From positions 1,037,130-1,101,129 of the forward strand of contig NZ_CP061313.1 in the NCBI RefSeq assembly GCF_018688235.1: a stretch of DNA of 64,000 nt, read 5' to 3'. The first letter of the stretch is position 1. Each line of letters starts with the position of its first letter. Source of the DNA: Polynucleobacter sp. AP-Nino-20-G2. Its GTDB lineage: Bacteria > Pseudomonadota > Gammaproteobacteria > Burkholderiales > Burkholderiaceae. The notes below the pieces were generated by a model. The model saw only the letters and a program-made list of their open reading frames with translations. It did not search any database and was not told the origin of the DNA. Positions 18,256 through 27,032 of this stretch are shown here, piece after piece. The translations under genes were made by a program, and so were the position numbers.

Positions 18256-19449
18256 CTAACCTTCGGAGCCAGTTGCTTGTGCAACGGTGTGCATATCCTT
18301 GTCACCACGTCCTGATAAATTGACCAAAATAGTTTTGTCCTTGGGAAGTGTTGCAGCCAATTTGCACGCATATGCAATCGCATGCGATGACTCCAGCGCA
18401 GGGATGATGCCTTCAATTTGACAGCAATCATGAAAAGCCTTTAGCGCCTCTTCATCCGTGATCGCTACATAATCAGCTCTTCCTGAATCTTTTAACCAAG
18501 CGTGCTCAGGTCCAACTCCTGGATAGTCCATACCAGCTGAAACAGAATGTGTTTCAGAAATTTGTCCATTTTCATCCTGAAGCAAGTAAGTGCGATTACC
18601 GTGCAATACACCTGGCTTCCCAACACACAATGCGGCTGAGTGAAGGCCACTGCCTAGACCATGACCTGCCGCCTCAACTCCAATCAGTTTGACTTCCGGA
18701 AAATCAATATACGGATAGAAAATACCCATGGCATTAGAACCGCCACCGACACAAGCCAGAACGTAGTCGGGTTGACGTCCAGTCATTTCAGGCATCTGCA
18801 CTTTGCACTCTTCACCAATAACGCTCTGGAAATCACGCACCATCATTGGGTAAGGATGAGGACCGGCCACAGTACCAATGATGTAGAAAGTATCATCGAC
18901 ATTAGTTACCCAATCGCGCATCGCTTCATTCAACGCATCCTTGAGTGTTTTTGTGCCGGACTCGACTGGCACAACTTTTGCGCCGAGTAACTTCATACGA
19001 AATACGTTTTGCGCTTGACGTGCTACATCAATAGCGCCTTGATACACAGTACAGTCCAATCCAAAGCGTGCGCAAATGGTTGCTGTCGCAACACCATGCT
19101 GCCCTGCTCCAGTTTCAGCAATGATTCTGGGTTTGCCCATGCGCTTGGCTAACATCGCTTGACCAATCACATTATTAATTTTGTGAGCGCCGGTGTGATT
19201 CAAATCTTCACGTTTCAAATAAATCTGCGCACCGCCTAACATTTCACTCCAGCGTTTAGCGTGATAGACCGGCGATGGACGACCTACGAAATGCTTGAGC
19301 TCATAATGAAATTCTTCAAGAAACTCTGGATCATGTTGATATTTTGCATAAGCTGCTTTAAGCTCATCCAAAGCAAACATTAATGTTTCAGAAACAAATA
19401 CGCCACCGTAGGGACCAAAGTGTCCTCGTGCATCTGGCTTATCGTACAT
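18256..19449 (-). CDS. trpB: Tryptophan synthase beta chain
   Basis: 397 residues. PLP enzyme joining indole and serine to tryptophan. The PLP lysine is K90 in HTGAHKINN, and the phosphate-binding loop is CVGGGSNAMG. The ETGAGQHGVATA segment is diagnostic of TrpB. It sits between trpF (32 bp) and trpA (40 bp). No leader peptide or attenuator is visible in these short gaps, so local attenuation in front of trpB is unlikely. Confidence 0.97.
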   Translation of the reverse strand: MYDKPDARGHFGPYGGVFVSETLMFALDELKAAYAKYQHDPEFLEEFHYELKHFVGRPSPVYHAKRWSEMLGGAQIYLKREDLNHTGAHKINNVIGQAMLAKRMGKPRIIAETGAGQHGVATATICARFGLDCTVYQGAIDVARQAQNVFRMKLLGAKVVPVESGTKTLKDALNEAMRDWVTNVDDTFYIIGTVAGPHPYPMMVRDFQSVIGEECKVQMPEMTGRQPDYVLACVGGGSNAMGIFYPYIDFPEVKLIGVEAAGHGLGSGLHSAALCVGKPGVLHGNRTYLLQDENGQISETHSVSAGMDYPGVGPEHAWLKDSGRADYVAITDEEALKAFHDCCQIEGIIPALESSHAIAYACKLAATLPKDKTILVNLSGRGDKDMHTVAQATGSEG

Positions 19450-19481
19450 AAATACCTCTTTTGATTAGTTACAGCAAATAA

Positions 19482-20156
19482 TTAGGATGATGAGAGCGCA
19501 TCAGCTGCACGTACTGCCTGTATAAACTCTCTCATTAAGGCTGGATCTTTAACACCCTTGCTGATTTCTACGCCGCTTGAGACGTCAACCGCGCAAGGAT
19601 GCAGGCGTGCAATCGCTTCGCCCACGTTGTGCGCGTTCAATCCACCACTCAAAACGACCCGATGCGCGTTTGCGCTTATCCATTCTTGTGGAATCCCCTG
19701 CCAATCAAAAGGAATGCCTCCTCCACCATAGCCCTCAACCAGGGCATCGAGCAAAAAGGCATTTGCTTGACCATATTGTAGGGAAAAATCGTCGTAAGCG
19801 AACTGGGAGCCCACGCGGGCAGCTTTCATCCAGGGTTGTCCTGACGCATGGCGCTGACATTCTTCTGCAGACTCATCACCGTGAAACTGCCAGAGGGTAA
19901 TGGGGGCAACCGCTCGAATGGCCGAAATTTCAGCATCTGAGGCATTCACCAGCAATCCAACCGCATCAATGCCTGCGGGGAGCCTTGAAATTAAGGATGC
20001 GGCAATATTGGGGGTAACTGCCCTAAGGCTAGGTGGGTAAAAAACAAAGCCGACAGCGTCCACCCCAGCAGAAACAGCCGCATCAATATCAGCGGGCGTC
20101 TTAAGGCCGCAAATTTTGACCCGGGTTCGACCCTTGGAGTATGTAAGTAAGCCCAT
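19482..20156 (-). CDS. trpF: Phosphoribosylanthranilate isomerase
   Basis: 224 residues, TIM barrel. It isomerises phosphoribosylanthranilate in tryptophan synthesis. The catalytic general base is the cysteine of KICGLKTPAD (C16), and the general acid is the aspartate of AVDVSSGVE near residue 195. A separate trpF, not fused to trpC, is normal in betaproteobacteria. It lies 41 bp after truA, a linkage shared with pseudomonads and Burkholderiales. Confidence 0.95.
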   Translation of the reverse strand: MGLLTYSKGRTRVKICGLKTPADIDAAVSAGVDAVGFVFYPPSLRAVTPNIAASLISRLPAGIDAVGLLVNASDAEISAIRAVAPITLWQFHGDESAEECQRHASGQPWMKAARVGSQFAYDDFSLQYGQANAFLLDALVEGYGGGGIPFDWQGIPQEWISANAHRVVLSGGLNAHNVGEAIARLHPCAVDVSSGVEISKGVKDPALMREFIQAVRAADALSSS

Positions 20157-20197
20157 GTGGAAATGATAAGGCCTTAAGCCAATGACTGTTTAAATGC

Positions 20198-21022
20198 TTA
20201 AAAAAGGCTTTTTGGGAGCCAGGAGTTGTGAAGCCAAGGCGGTGGAATGTTGAATTCCGCTGGATAGGCAATTTGCGCCAAATACAGACCGGCCGGAGAA
20301 AAAGTAGGAGCCGCAATACTTCGGTCTTTTGCCTGCAAGACTTCTGCCATCCATTCGGAAGAACGCTTACCAACCCCAATTTGGAGAAAGCTACCCACCA
20401 AGTTCCGAACCATGTGATGCAAAAAGGCGTTACCCCTAATTTTGAAATAGAGCCATGGTTCGGCAGACTCAATATCAATTGAGTACATCGTTTTAATGGG
20501 TGTTTTGCTTTGGCATTCTGAAGATCGAAAGGACGTAAAGTCATACTCACCAATCAAGCATTCGGCTGCTCGCTTCATGGCATCGATGTCGAACCATCGA
20601 TCTGGAGGAAGCATTACATAACCCGCGCGTGACGCAGTCATTGGTGAGCGACATGGGCCGGCATGCAATGCATAAATATAAGTACGCTCATGAGCCGAAT
20701 AACGCGCGCTAAATTCTTCTGAAACTGGTTGAGCCCAATTTACTACGATTGATTCAGGCAAAAAAGAATTAACGCCCCTTACCCAAGACCAATTCTCTCG
20801 TTCGACCTCGACATCGAAATGGACGACCTGGCCTAATGCATGGACACCGGTATCCGTTCTTCCCGCAGTGATAACGCGAATCGGATGAGAATGGGTAGCT
20901 TCAATGCCAACAAATGCAGAGATTGCACACTCAAGTTCGTCTTGAATGGTGCGTTGATTGACTTGCGTCTGCCACCCAGAATATGGGCTACCGTCATACT
21001 GAAGGCCTAAGGCAATACGCAT
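20198..21022 (-). CDS. truA: tRNA pseudouridine(38-40) synthase TruA
   Basis: 274 residues. It makes pseudouridine at positions 38-40 of the anticodon stem. The catalytic aspartate is D57 in AGRTDTGVHALGQ. The N-terminus ALGLQYDGSPYSGWQ and the later segment FLHHMVRNLVGSFLQIG are TruA signatures. It lies 9 bp after fimV, the conserved asd-fimV-truA order, and 41 bp before trpF. Confidence 0.96.
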   Translation of the reverse strand: MRIALGLQYDGSPYSGWQTQVNQRTIQDELECAISAFVGIEATHSHPIRVITAGRTDTGVHALGQVVHFDVEVERENWSWVRGVNSFLPESIVVNWAQPVSEEFSARYSAHERTYIYALHAGPCRSPMTASRAGYVMLPPDRWFDIDAMKRAAECLIGEYDFTSFRSSECQSKTPIKTMYSIDIESAEPWLYFKIRGNAFLHHMVRNLVGSFLQIGVGKRSSEWMAEVLQAKDRSIAAPTFSPAGLYLAQIAYPAEFNIPPPWLHNSWLPKSLF

Positions 21023-21031
21023 GAGCTACTC

Positions 21032-22417
21032 TTAGCTGCAGCGCTGTGAGAGCTCTGCCAGCAAACCTTGCGCCTCAGAAGTTATTACAGGATCAGCTAC
21101 TCCGACAGCATTCACTATGTCTTCCAGGGATTTCCTGGCCGCATCAAAGTCTTCGATAGTGATATATGCTCGGGCTAGATTGAGCTTTACGCGCAACGCA
21201 TCTGCAAGGGGATTGGAGTCAGGAGAAATTAGTTGTTCACTTTTCTTGACGGGGGAAAGATCCAAGTCAATGCCAGCAAACAATGCTTTTGCGCGATCCG
21301 GCATTGCACCATGTGAATGCGGATGAGGGATATCTGCAGTGATTGGTGCAGCTGGCTTTGTGAAATCATGGACCTCTGATCGTCTAGCATTTCTGGCCAA
21401 AAACCATAGCAACAACCCCGTAACAGCCATTAAAGCAAGCGCCAATAAGGCTGGTGCAAAACCACCTAAACTATATTGATTGCTATGGCCGCTAGGCCCG
21501 GCAGCCTTAGCTTTTGATTCATCGATTAAGCGCTGTAGATCGGCGATATTTTTCTCAAGCTCCACAACCCGTGCACGGGTTTGCTCGAGCACCTTTTCCT
21601 GGGCCACTAGCTCTTCTGTATAGCGCTTCTCATCAGCGCTACCTTCAGTGCTTGAACCGATTTTTAATCTATCTTTGGCGGGAGCATCAGACGCTTTCTT
21701 TGTTTCAGAAGAGTTGCCTGATGCCAAGTCTTTTGATTCACGCTCAGACTGCCACTGCGCATTCGCCTTTGCCACAAATTGATTTGCCTCAGCCGGACTA
21801 ATGGATCTCAGCAATGCTTGACTTGGCTTAGTTAATTCAGCGCCAGCCTCCAAGCGATTAATGCTCCCACTCGCAAACGCATCGGGATTGGCCTTAAATA
21901 AGGCCATCATGGCCTGATCTAAAGTTGCTCCATCTAATTGAGGCGCCAGTTGCATTGCAATCTCAGATAAAGTCTGGCCAGGACGCACCGAAATCTTTTG
22001 CGCGTCACCCAAGAGCAGCGTGTAAGTCTTGGTCAAACTGCCGGCAGACCAATTCAAAGTCACTAGAACATCTAAAAAAGGATCATCTGTCATGGGGACA
22101 GATTCAACGGTCTCAACCAAGACCATGAGTTGGTCTTGCTGATTGCGATAAATCATGGCCTGAGGATTGAGATCCAAGAGCTTCTTGGAAATCCCCAGCC
22201 GATCGTAAGCTACTTTATTAGAAATCCCAACATGAAGACTGGAAAGCGCAGACTGCTCATCCTGACCTACCTTAATAGGAAACTCTACTTTAAGAGGCTC
22301 ACCTGGCCTTGAAAGCAGCTTCGGCGCACCCAGCGTAATCGCTAGCGCAGCACATGACCAGCTTAGCCAAACTAAGCAAAGTAGCTTTACAAATTTAATT
22401 TGGCCAAGCCGAAACAT
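21032..22417 (-). CDS. fimV: FimV-like LysM and TPR membrane protein
   Basis: 461 residues. Signal peptide about 1-26. The FimV N-terminal region (GAPKLLSRPGEPLKVEFPI) is followed by a LysM motif (about 142-190, ISVRPGQTLSEIA) that should bind peptidoglycan. A coiled coil comes next (about 265-300), then one membrane helix (about 320-340) and a cytoplasmic C-terminal domain with a TPR-like repeat (LARAYITIEDFDAARKSLEDI). FimV organises polar structures and type IV pili in Pseudomonas. This copy is about half the length of PAO1 FimV, which is common in betaproteobacteria. It overlaps asd by one base. Confidence 0.85.
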   Translation of the reverse strand: MFRLGQIKFVKLLCLVWLSWSCAALAITLGAPKLLSRPGEPLKVEFPIKVGQDEQSALSSLHVGISNKVAYDRLGISKKLLDLNPQAMIYRNQQDQLMVLVETVESVPMTDDPFLDVLVTLNWSAGSLTKTYTLLLGDAQKISVRPGQTLSEIAMQLAPQLDGATLDQAMMALFKANPDAFASGSINRLEAGAELTKPSQALLRSISPAEANQFVAKANAQWQSERESKDLASGNSSETKKASDAPAKDRLKIGSSTEGSADEKRYTEELVAQEKVLEQTRARVVELEKNIADLQRLIDESKAKAAGPSGHSNQYSLGGFAPALLALALMAVTGLLLWFLARNARRSEVHDFTKPAAPITADIPHPHSHGAMPDRAKALFAGIDLDLSPVKKSEQLISPDSNPLADALRVKLNLARAYITIEDFDAARKSLEDIVNAVGVADPVITSEAQGLLAELSQRCS

Positions 22418-23574
22418 TAGCGCTCTAGCAAGATGCGGAGCATGCGACGCAAAGGCTCAGCAGCACCCCACAAGAGTTGGTCGCCAACAGTAAAGGCGCC
22501 GAGATACTCAGGTCCCATAGCCATCTTGTGCAAGCGTCCAATAGGCACGGTCAAGGTACCGCTTACAGCAGCTGGCGATAAATCACGCTCTGTAGTTTCA
22601 CGATCATTGGGAACCACTTTCACCCATTGGTTATCGTTAGCCAAGATTGCTTCAATTTCATTGAGTGGAATATCTTTTTTGAGCTTAACAGTGAGACCTT
22701 GCGAATGGCAACGCATTGCGCCAACGCGTACGCATAATCCATCAATTGGAATACTGCCAGGAGTTCTAAAAGCAGGACGACCCAAGATCTTATTGAACTC
22801 AGCGCCACCCTTCCACTCTTCTTTTGTTTGACCATTCTCAACAGGAACATCAATCCAAGGAATCAAGCTACCTGCCAAAGGCGTATTGCGGAAGTTTTTC
22901 TTTGGAAAGTCACCAGAACGCAAAGTCTCAGTCACTTTGCGATCGATATCCAAAATCCAAGAAGAAGGGTCAGCTAACTCGGTTGCGACGCTATCGCGCA
23001 ATGCACCCATTTGCAGGAGCAACTCACGCATATTTTGCGCGCCTGCACCTGAAGCAGCCTGATAAGTCATTGCGCTGATCCATTCGACCATGTCAGCCTT
23101 TACCAAGCCACCCATAGCCATCATCATTAAACTGACTGTGCAATTACTGCCAATCCAGTTCTTACCACCAGCCGCCAATGCCTTGTCGATCACTGGGCGA
23201 TTGACTGGATCCAGAATTAAGACAGCATCTTCTTTCATGCGCAGCGCGCTTGCTGCATCAATCCAGTGACCTTGCCAACCCGCAGCGCGCAACTTTGGAA
23301 ATATTTCGTTAGTGTAGTCACCGCCCTGACAAGTCAGGATAATGTCGCAGCGTGACAAAGCCTTAATGTCATTAGCGTCTTGCAAAGTGCCTTCACTCTT
23401 GGTAACTTTTTGACCATTCAGTAGGGGCACTTCCCCGCCGGCTTGGCTGGTACTAAAAAATACTGGTTCAATGAGGTCGAAATCTTTTTCAGCCAACATT
23501 CTCTCCATGAGAACGCTGCCAACCATTCCGCGCCAGCCAACTAAACCTACCAATGGTGTTTTTGTATTTGCCAT
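22417..23574 (-). CDS. asd: Aspartate-semialdehyde dehydrogenase
   Basis: 385 residues from the ATG at 23574. A TTG two codons upstream is also open but less likely. It reduces aspartyl phosphate to the semialdehyde, the branch point to lysine and peptidoglycan, methionine and threonine. The NADP motif is GWRGMVGSV and the catalytic cysteine is C145 in IGSNCTVSL. Length and sequence fit the Gram-negative Asd1 type. It lies 38 bp after leuB and overlaps fimV by one base. Confidence 0.95.
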   Translation of the reverse strand: MANTKTPLVGLVGWRGMVGSVLMERMLAEKDFDLIEPVFFSTSQAGGEVPLLNGQKVTKSEGTLQDANDIKALSRCDIILTCQGGDYTNEIFPKLRAAGWQGHWIDAASALRMKEDAVLILDPVNRPVIDKALAAGGKNWIGSNCTVSLMMMAMGGLVKADMVEWISAMTYQAASGAGAQNMRELLLQMGALRDSVATELADPSSWILDIDRKVTETLRSGDFPKKNFRNTPLAGSLIPWIDVPVENGQTKEEWKGGAEFNKILGRPAFRTPGSIPIDGLCVRVGAMRCHSQGLTVKLKKDIPLNEIEAILANDNQWVKVVPNDRETTERDLSPAAVSGTLTVPIGRLHKMAMGPEYLGAFTVGDQLLWGAAEPLRRMLRILLER

Positions 23575-23612
23575 GATCAACTATCTAATGAATGTATTTA
23601 TCTTGTGATTGC

Positions 23613-24686
23613 TTATTTTGAAAGTGCCGCTACAACAGCGTCACCCATCTCTACTGTAGACACTTTCTTAGTACCTTCTGTGTAAATATCAGCAGTACGC
23701 AAGCCCCGTGACAATACCTTCTGTACAGCAGCCTCAACGCGATCAGCCTCAGCAGGCATCCCCAATGAATAGCGCAGCATCATCGCTGCCGACAGTATGG
23801 TCGCTAAAGGATTAGCAATACCCTTACCTGCGATATCGGGTGCCGAACCATGACTTGGCTCATACAAGCCCTTGTTGTTTTTATCTAATGATGCAGATGG
23901 AAGCATGCCAATGGAGCCAGTCAACATCGCCGCCTCATCAGAAAGAATGTCGCCAAATAAGTTGCCAGTAACAACCACATCAAATGCCTTTGGCGCTTTC
24001 ACCAACTGCATTGCAGCGTTGTCTACATACATGTGTGACAGCTCTACATCTGGATAATCTTGAGCAACCCTAATCATCACTTCGCGCCAAAGCTGCGAAG
24101 TCTCGAGGACGTTGGCCTTATCAACGCTGCATACTTTTTTGCCACGCTTACGTGCAGCCTCAAAAGCTACACGACCAATGCGCTCCACTTCTGGTTCGCT
24201 GTAATGCATCATGTCAAAGCCTTCACGCGCACCCTTGAACAAAGGCAACTCTGAAGTACGAATACCGCGTGGCTGACCAAAATAGATATCCCCATTGAGC
24301 TCACGAATAATCAGGATATCAAGACCACCCACAATCTCTGCCTTAAGACTAGAGGCTGCAGTCAACTCGTCGTAGCAAATAGCTGGTCTAAAGTTCGCGA
24401 ATAATTCAAGATGCTTGCGCAATCCTAAAATTGCTTGCTCAGGACGAAGTTCGCGTGCAAGCGTGTCGTATTTCCAGTCGCCAACCGCTCCAAACAAAAT
24501 GGCATCAGCCTTCTTGGCCAACTCTAATGTTGCGGGCGGCAATGGATGACCAGCAATGTCATAAGCTGCACCACCAACAGGGGCAGTTTCCAGATCAAAT
24601 GTTGGACCAAGCGCGTTTAGTACTTTGACAGCTTCAGCGACGATTTCCGGGCCGATACCATCGCCCGGTAGGACTGCAATTTTCAT
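23613..24686 (-). CDS. leuB: 3-isopropylmalate dehydrogenase
   Basis: 357 residues. NAD-dependent oxidative decarboxylation of 3-isopropylmalate in leucine synthesis. It begins IAVLPGDGIGPEI. The substrate-binding helix is ILGLRKHLELFANFRPA, and the metal- and NAD-binding segments are GNLFGDILSDEAAMLTGSIG and EPSHGSAPDIAGKG. It follows leuD by 23 bp. Confidence 0.97.
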   Translation of the reverse strand: MKIAVLPGDGIGPEIVAEAVKVLNALGPTFDLETAPVGGAAYDIAGHPLPPATLELAKKADAILFGAVGDWKYDTLARELRPEQAILGLRKHLELFANFRPAICYDELTAASSLKAEIVGGLDILIIRELNGDIYFGQPRGIRTSELPLFKGAREGFDMMHYSEPEVERIGRVAFEAARKRGKKVCSVDKANVLETSQLWREVMIRVAQDYPDVELSHMYVDNAAMQLVKAPKAFDVVVTGNLFGDILSDEAAMLTGSIGMLPSASLDKNNKGLYEPSHGSAPDIAGKGIANPLATILSAAMMLRYSLGMPAEADRVEAAVQKVLSRGLRTADIYTEGTKKVSTVEMGDAVVAALSK

Positions 24687-24709
24687 GAAAGGCCTTTAAC
24701 TCTATAAAA

Positions 24710-25357
24710 CTATGGCAATTGTGTAGCAAGCCAAGGCATCTTGAGGATGCGTTCAGCTTCGTAAGCCTTGATTTTATCTGCATGTTGCAGGGTTAAGCCA
24801 ATATCGTCCAAACCATTAAGGAGGCAATGCTTCCTAAATGGTGCCACCTCGAAGCTGTAAGCCGTGCCATCAGGGGTGATTACCTGTTGAGCCTCCAGGT
24901 CAATAGTGAGCTGGTAGCCATTAAATGCCTGGGTTTCATTGAATAAGTGGTCTACCTGCAATTCAGAGAGAACAATGGGCAATAAGCCATTTTTGAAGCA
25001 ATTATTGTAGAAAATATCGGCAAAACTGGGTGCAATCACAGCTCTAAAGCCGAATTGGTCCAACGCCCAAGGAGCGTGCTCTCGTGAACTGCCGCAACCA
25101 AAGTTCTTACGTGCCAGGAGAATACCCGCACCCTTGTAACGAGGCTGATTCAACACAAAATCAGGGTTCACTGGACGGGTAGCGCAATCTTGACCAGGTT
25201 CACCATGGTCTAAATAACGCCACTCATCAAATAGATTCTGGCCAAAGCCAGTCTTCTTAATAGACTTTAAGAATTGCTTCGGAATGATGGCATCGGTATC
25301 CACGTTTTCGCGATTAAGCGGTGCAACCAAACCTTTGTATACCGTAAATTTTTCCAT
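24710..25357 (-). CDS. leuD: 3-isopropylmalate dehydratase small subunit
   Basis: 215 residues. Partner of LeuC in isomerising 2- to 3-isopropylmalate. Family segments are NVDTDAIIPKQFLK near the N-terminus and NFGCGSSREHAPWAL in the middle. It lies between the small lipoprotein gene (31 bp) and leuB (23 bp), so the lipoprotein interrupts the usual leuC-leuD pair. Confidence 0.97.
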   Translation of the reverse strand: MEKFTVYKGLVAPLNRENVDTDAIIPKQFLKSIKKTGFGQNLFDEWRYLDHGEPGQDCATRPVNPDFVLNQPRYKGAGILLARKNFGCGSSREHAPWALDQFGFRAVIAPSFADIFYNNCFKNGLLPIVLSELQVDHLFNETQAFNGYQLTIDLEAQQVITPDGTAYSFEVAPFRKHCLLNGLDDIGLTLQHADKIKAYEAERILKMPWLATQLP

Positions 25358-25388
25358 GTTCGACTTTTACTTAATATATGCTTCGTAA

Positions 25389-25595
25389 TTACTTAACTGG
25401 CGTTACAACAACATCTTTCCCTTTGGTTTGGGATTGATTGCTGTTTGCATTGTTATTGCCACCCATGGAGTTGCCCATGGTTTGCATATCCTTACCAAGA
25501 CCTTCCATCATATTGCTGCAGGCAGAGAGAACTACTCCAGCAATAGCCACGATCGTTAATTTTTTAATCATCGTCATTGATGTGAATTTAGACAC
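25389..25595 (-). CDS. Entericidin-like small lipoprotein
   Basis: 68 residues from a GTG at 25595. I kept this start because AAGGAA lies at proper spacing before it and overlaps the leuC stop; ATG codons 6 and 8 codons later lack such a site. A hydrophobic signal ends in the lipobox VLSAC, giving a mature lipoprotein of about 42 residues starting CSNMMEGLGKDMQTMGNSM. The Gly/Asp spacing resembles EcnA/EcnB entericidins. The tail is Asn/Gln-rich. It is wedged between leuC and leuD. Entericidins act in a bacteriolytic antidote pair in E. coli; a toxic role here is not supported by sequence alone. Confidence 0.75.
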   Translation of the reverse strand: MSKFTSMTMIKKLTIVAIAGVVLSACSNMMEGLGKDMQTMGNSMGGNNNANSNQSQTKGKDVVVTPVK

Positions 25596-25604
25596 TGTAT
25601 TTCC

Positions 25605-27014
25605 TTAAGAGATCTTGCGAACGTCTACAAAGTGACCTTCGATAGCGGCGGCGGCGGCCATCGCTGGGCTAACTAAGTGTGTTCTGCCACCATTACCTTG
25701 GCGACCCTCGAAATTGCGATTGGAGGTTGAGGCGCAACGCTCACCAGGCTCGAGGCGATCGGCATTCATTGCCAAGCACATAGAGCAACCAGGCTCACGC
25801 CATTCAAAACCAGCAGCCTTGAATACACGATCCAAACCTTCGCGTTCCGCCTGAGCCTTTACGAGACCAGAGCCCGGAACAACCAAGGCCAATTTCACAT
25901 TAGCAGCAACTTTTTTACCTAAGCGATCCACCACTTTCGCGGCAGCACGAATATCTTCAATACGGCTGTTTGTACAAGACCCAATAAATACTTTATCAAC
26001 CGCAATATTGCTTAGCGGTGTATTGGGTACCAGGTCCATGTACTCGAGCGCACGCTCCATGGCGGAACGCTTATTAGAATCACGCTCTTTCTCTGGATCG
26101 GGAACACGATCGCTAATAGAGAGAACCATTTCTGGAGATGTTCCCCAAGTAACTTGGGGAGCAATCTCTTCAGCACGCAATTCAATCACGGCGTCAAACT
26201 TCGCATCCGCATCGGAATGCAAAGTGCGCCAGTACTGCAATGCATGACGCATCGCCTCGCCAGTTGGGGCATAAGGCCTGCCTTGAATATATTCAATTGT
26301 GGTTTCATCAACAGCAACCAGACCGGAGCGTGCTCCAGCTTCAATCGCCATATTGCAGATGGTCATACGACCTTCCATCGACAAATTGCGAATTGCCTCA
26401 CCTGCAAACTCAATGGTGTAACCAGTACCGCCAGCAGTGCCAATCTTTCCAATCACCGCCAGAACGATATCCTTGGCTGTTGAGCCAGGCTGAAGGCGTC
26501 CATCAACCTTGACCAACATATTCTTGCTCTTTTTCATGAGCAAAGTTTGAGTAGCTAAAACGTGTTCGACTTCAGAGGTGCCGATACCAAATGCCAGCGC
26601 ACCAAAAGCGCCGTGCGTACTGGTATGAGAGTCACCGCAGACCACTGTCATGCCCGGCAATGTTGCGCCCTGCTCAGGTCCGATCACATGAACAATCCCC
26701 TGACGGGTGTCATTCATTTTGTATTGCGTAATTCCAAAGGCATCACAATTTTGATCTAAGGTATCTACCTGCAGCTTGGAAATAGGATCTGAGATCCCCT
26801 CGGAGCGATCCGTCGTAGGGACATTGTGATCGGAGACCGCTAAGTTGGCGGAGATACGCCAAACTGGACGCCCAGCCAAATTCAGCCCTTCAAAAGCCTG
26901 TGGGCTTGTGACCTCATGCAATAGCTGACGGTCTATATAGATTGTGGCCGTGCCGTCTTGTTCTGAATAGACGACATGGTCACCCCACAATTTGTCGTAA
27001 AGCGTGCGTGACAT
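25605..27014 (-). CDS. leuC: 3-isopropylmalate dehydratase large subunit
   Basis: 469 residues, aconitase family. The three Fe-S cluster cysteines are in GSCTNSRIED and EPGCSMCLAMN. The N-terminus (TLYDKLWGDHVV) is typical LeuC. It works with LeuD encoded two genes downstream. It follows gltA by only 18 bp, so leucine genes may be expressed partly from TCA-cycle promoters. Confidence 0.97.
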   Translation of the reverse strand: MSRTLYDKLWGDHVVYSEQDGTATIYIDRQLLHEVTSPQAFEGLNLAGRPVWRISANLAVSDHNVPTTDRSEGISDPISKLQVDTLDQNCDAFGITQYKMNDTRQGIVHVIGPEQGATLPGMTVVCGDSHTSTHGAFGALAFGIGTSEVEHVLATQTLLMKKSKNMLVKVDGRLQPGSTAKDIVLAVIGKIGTAGGTGYTIEFAGEAIRNLSMEGRMTICNMAIEAGARSGLVAVDETTIEYIQGRPYAPTGEAMRHALQYWRTLHSDADAKFDAVIELRAEEIAPQVTWGTSPEMVLSISDRVPDPEKERDSNKRSAMERALEYMDLVPNTPLSNIAVDKVFIGSCTNSRIEDIRAAAKVVDRLGKKVAANVKLALVVPGSGLVKAQAEREGLDRVFKAAGFEWREPGCSMCLAMNADRLEPGERCASTSNRNFEGRQGNGGRTHLVSPAMAAAAAIEGHFVDVRKIS

Positions 27015-27032
27015 GTAAACCCTCTAAAACTT

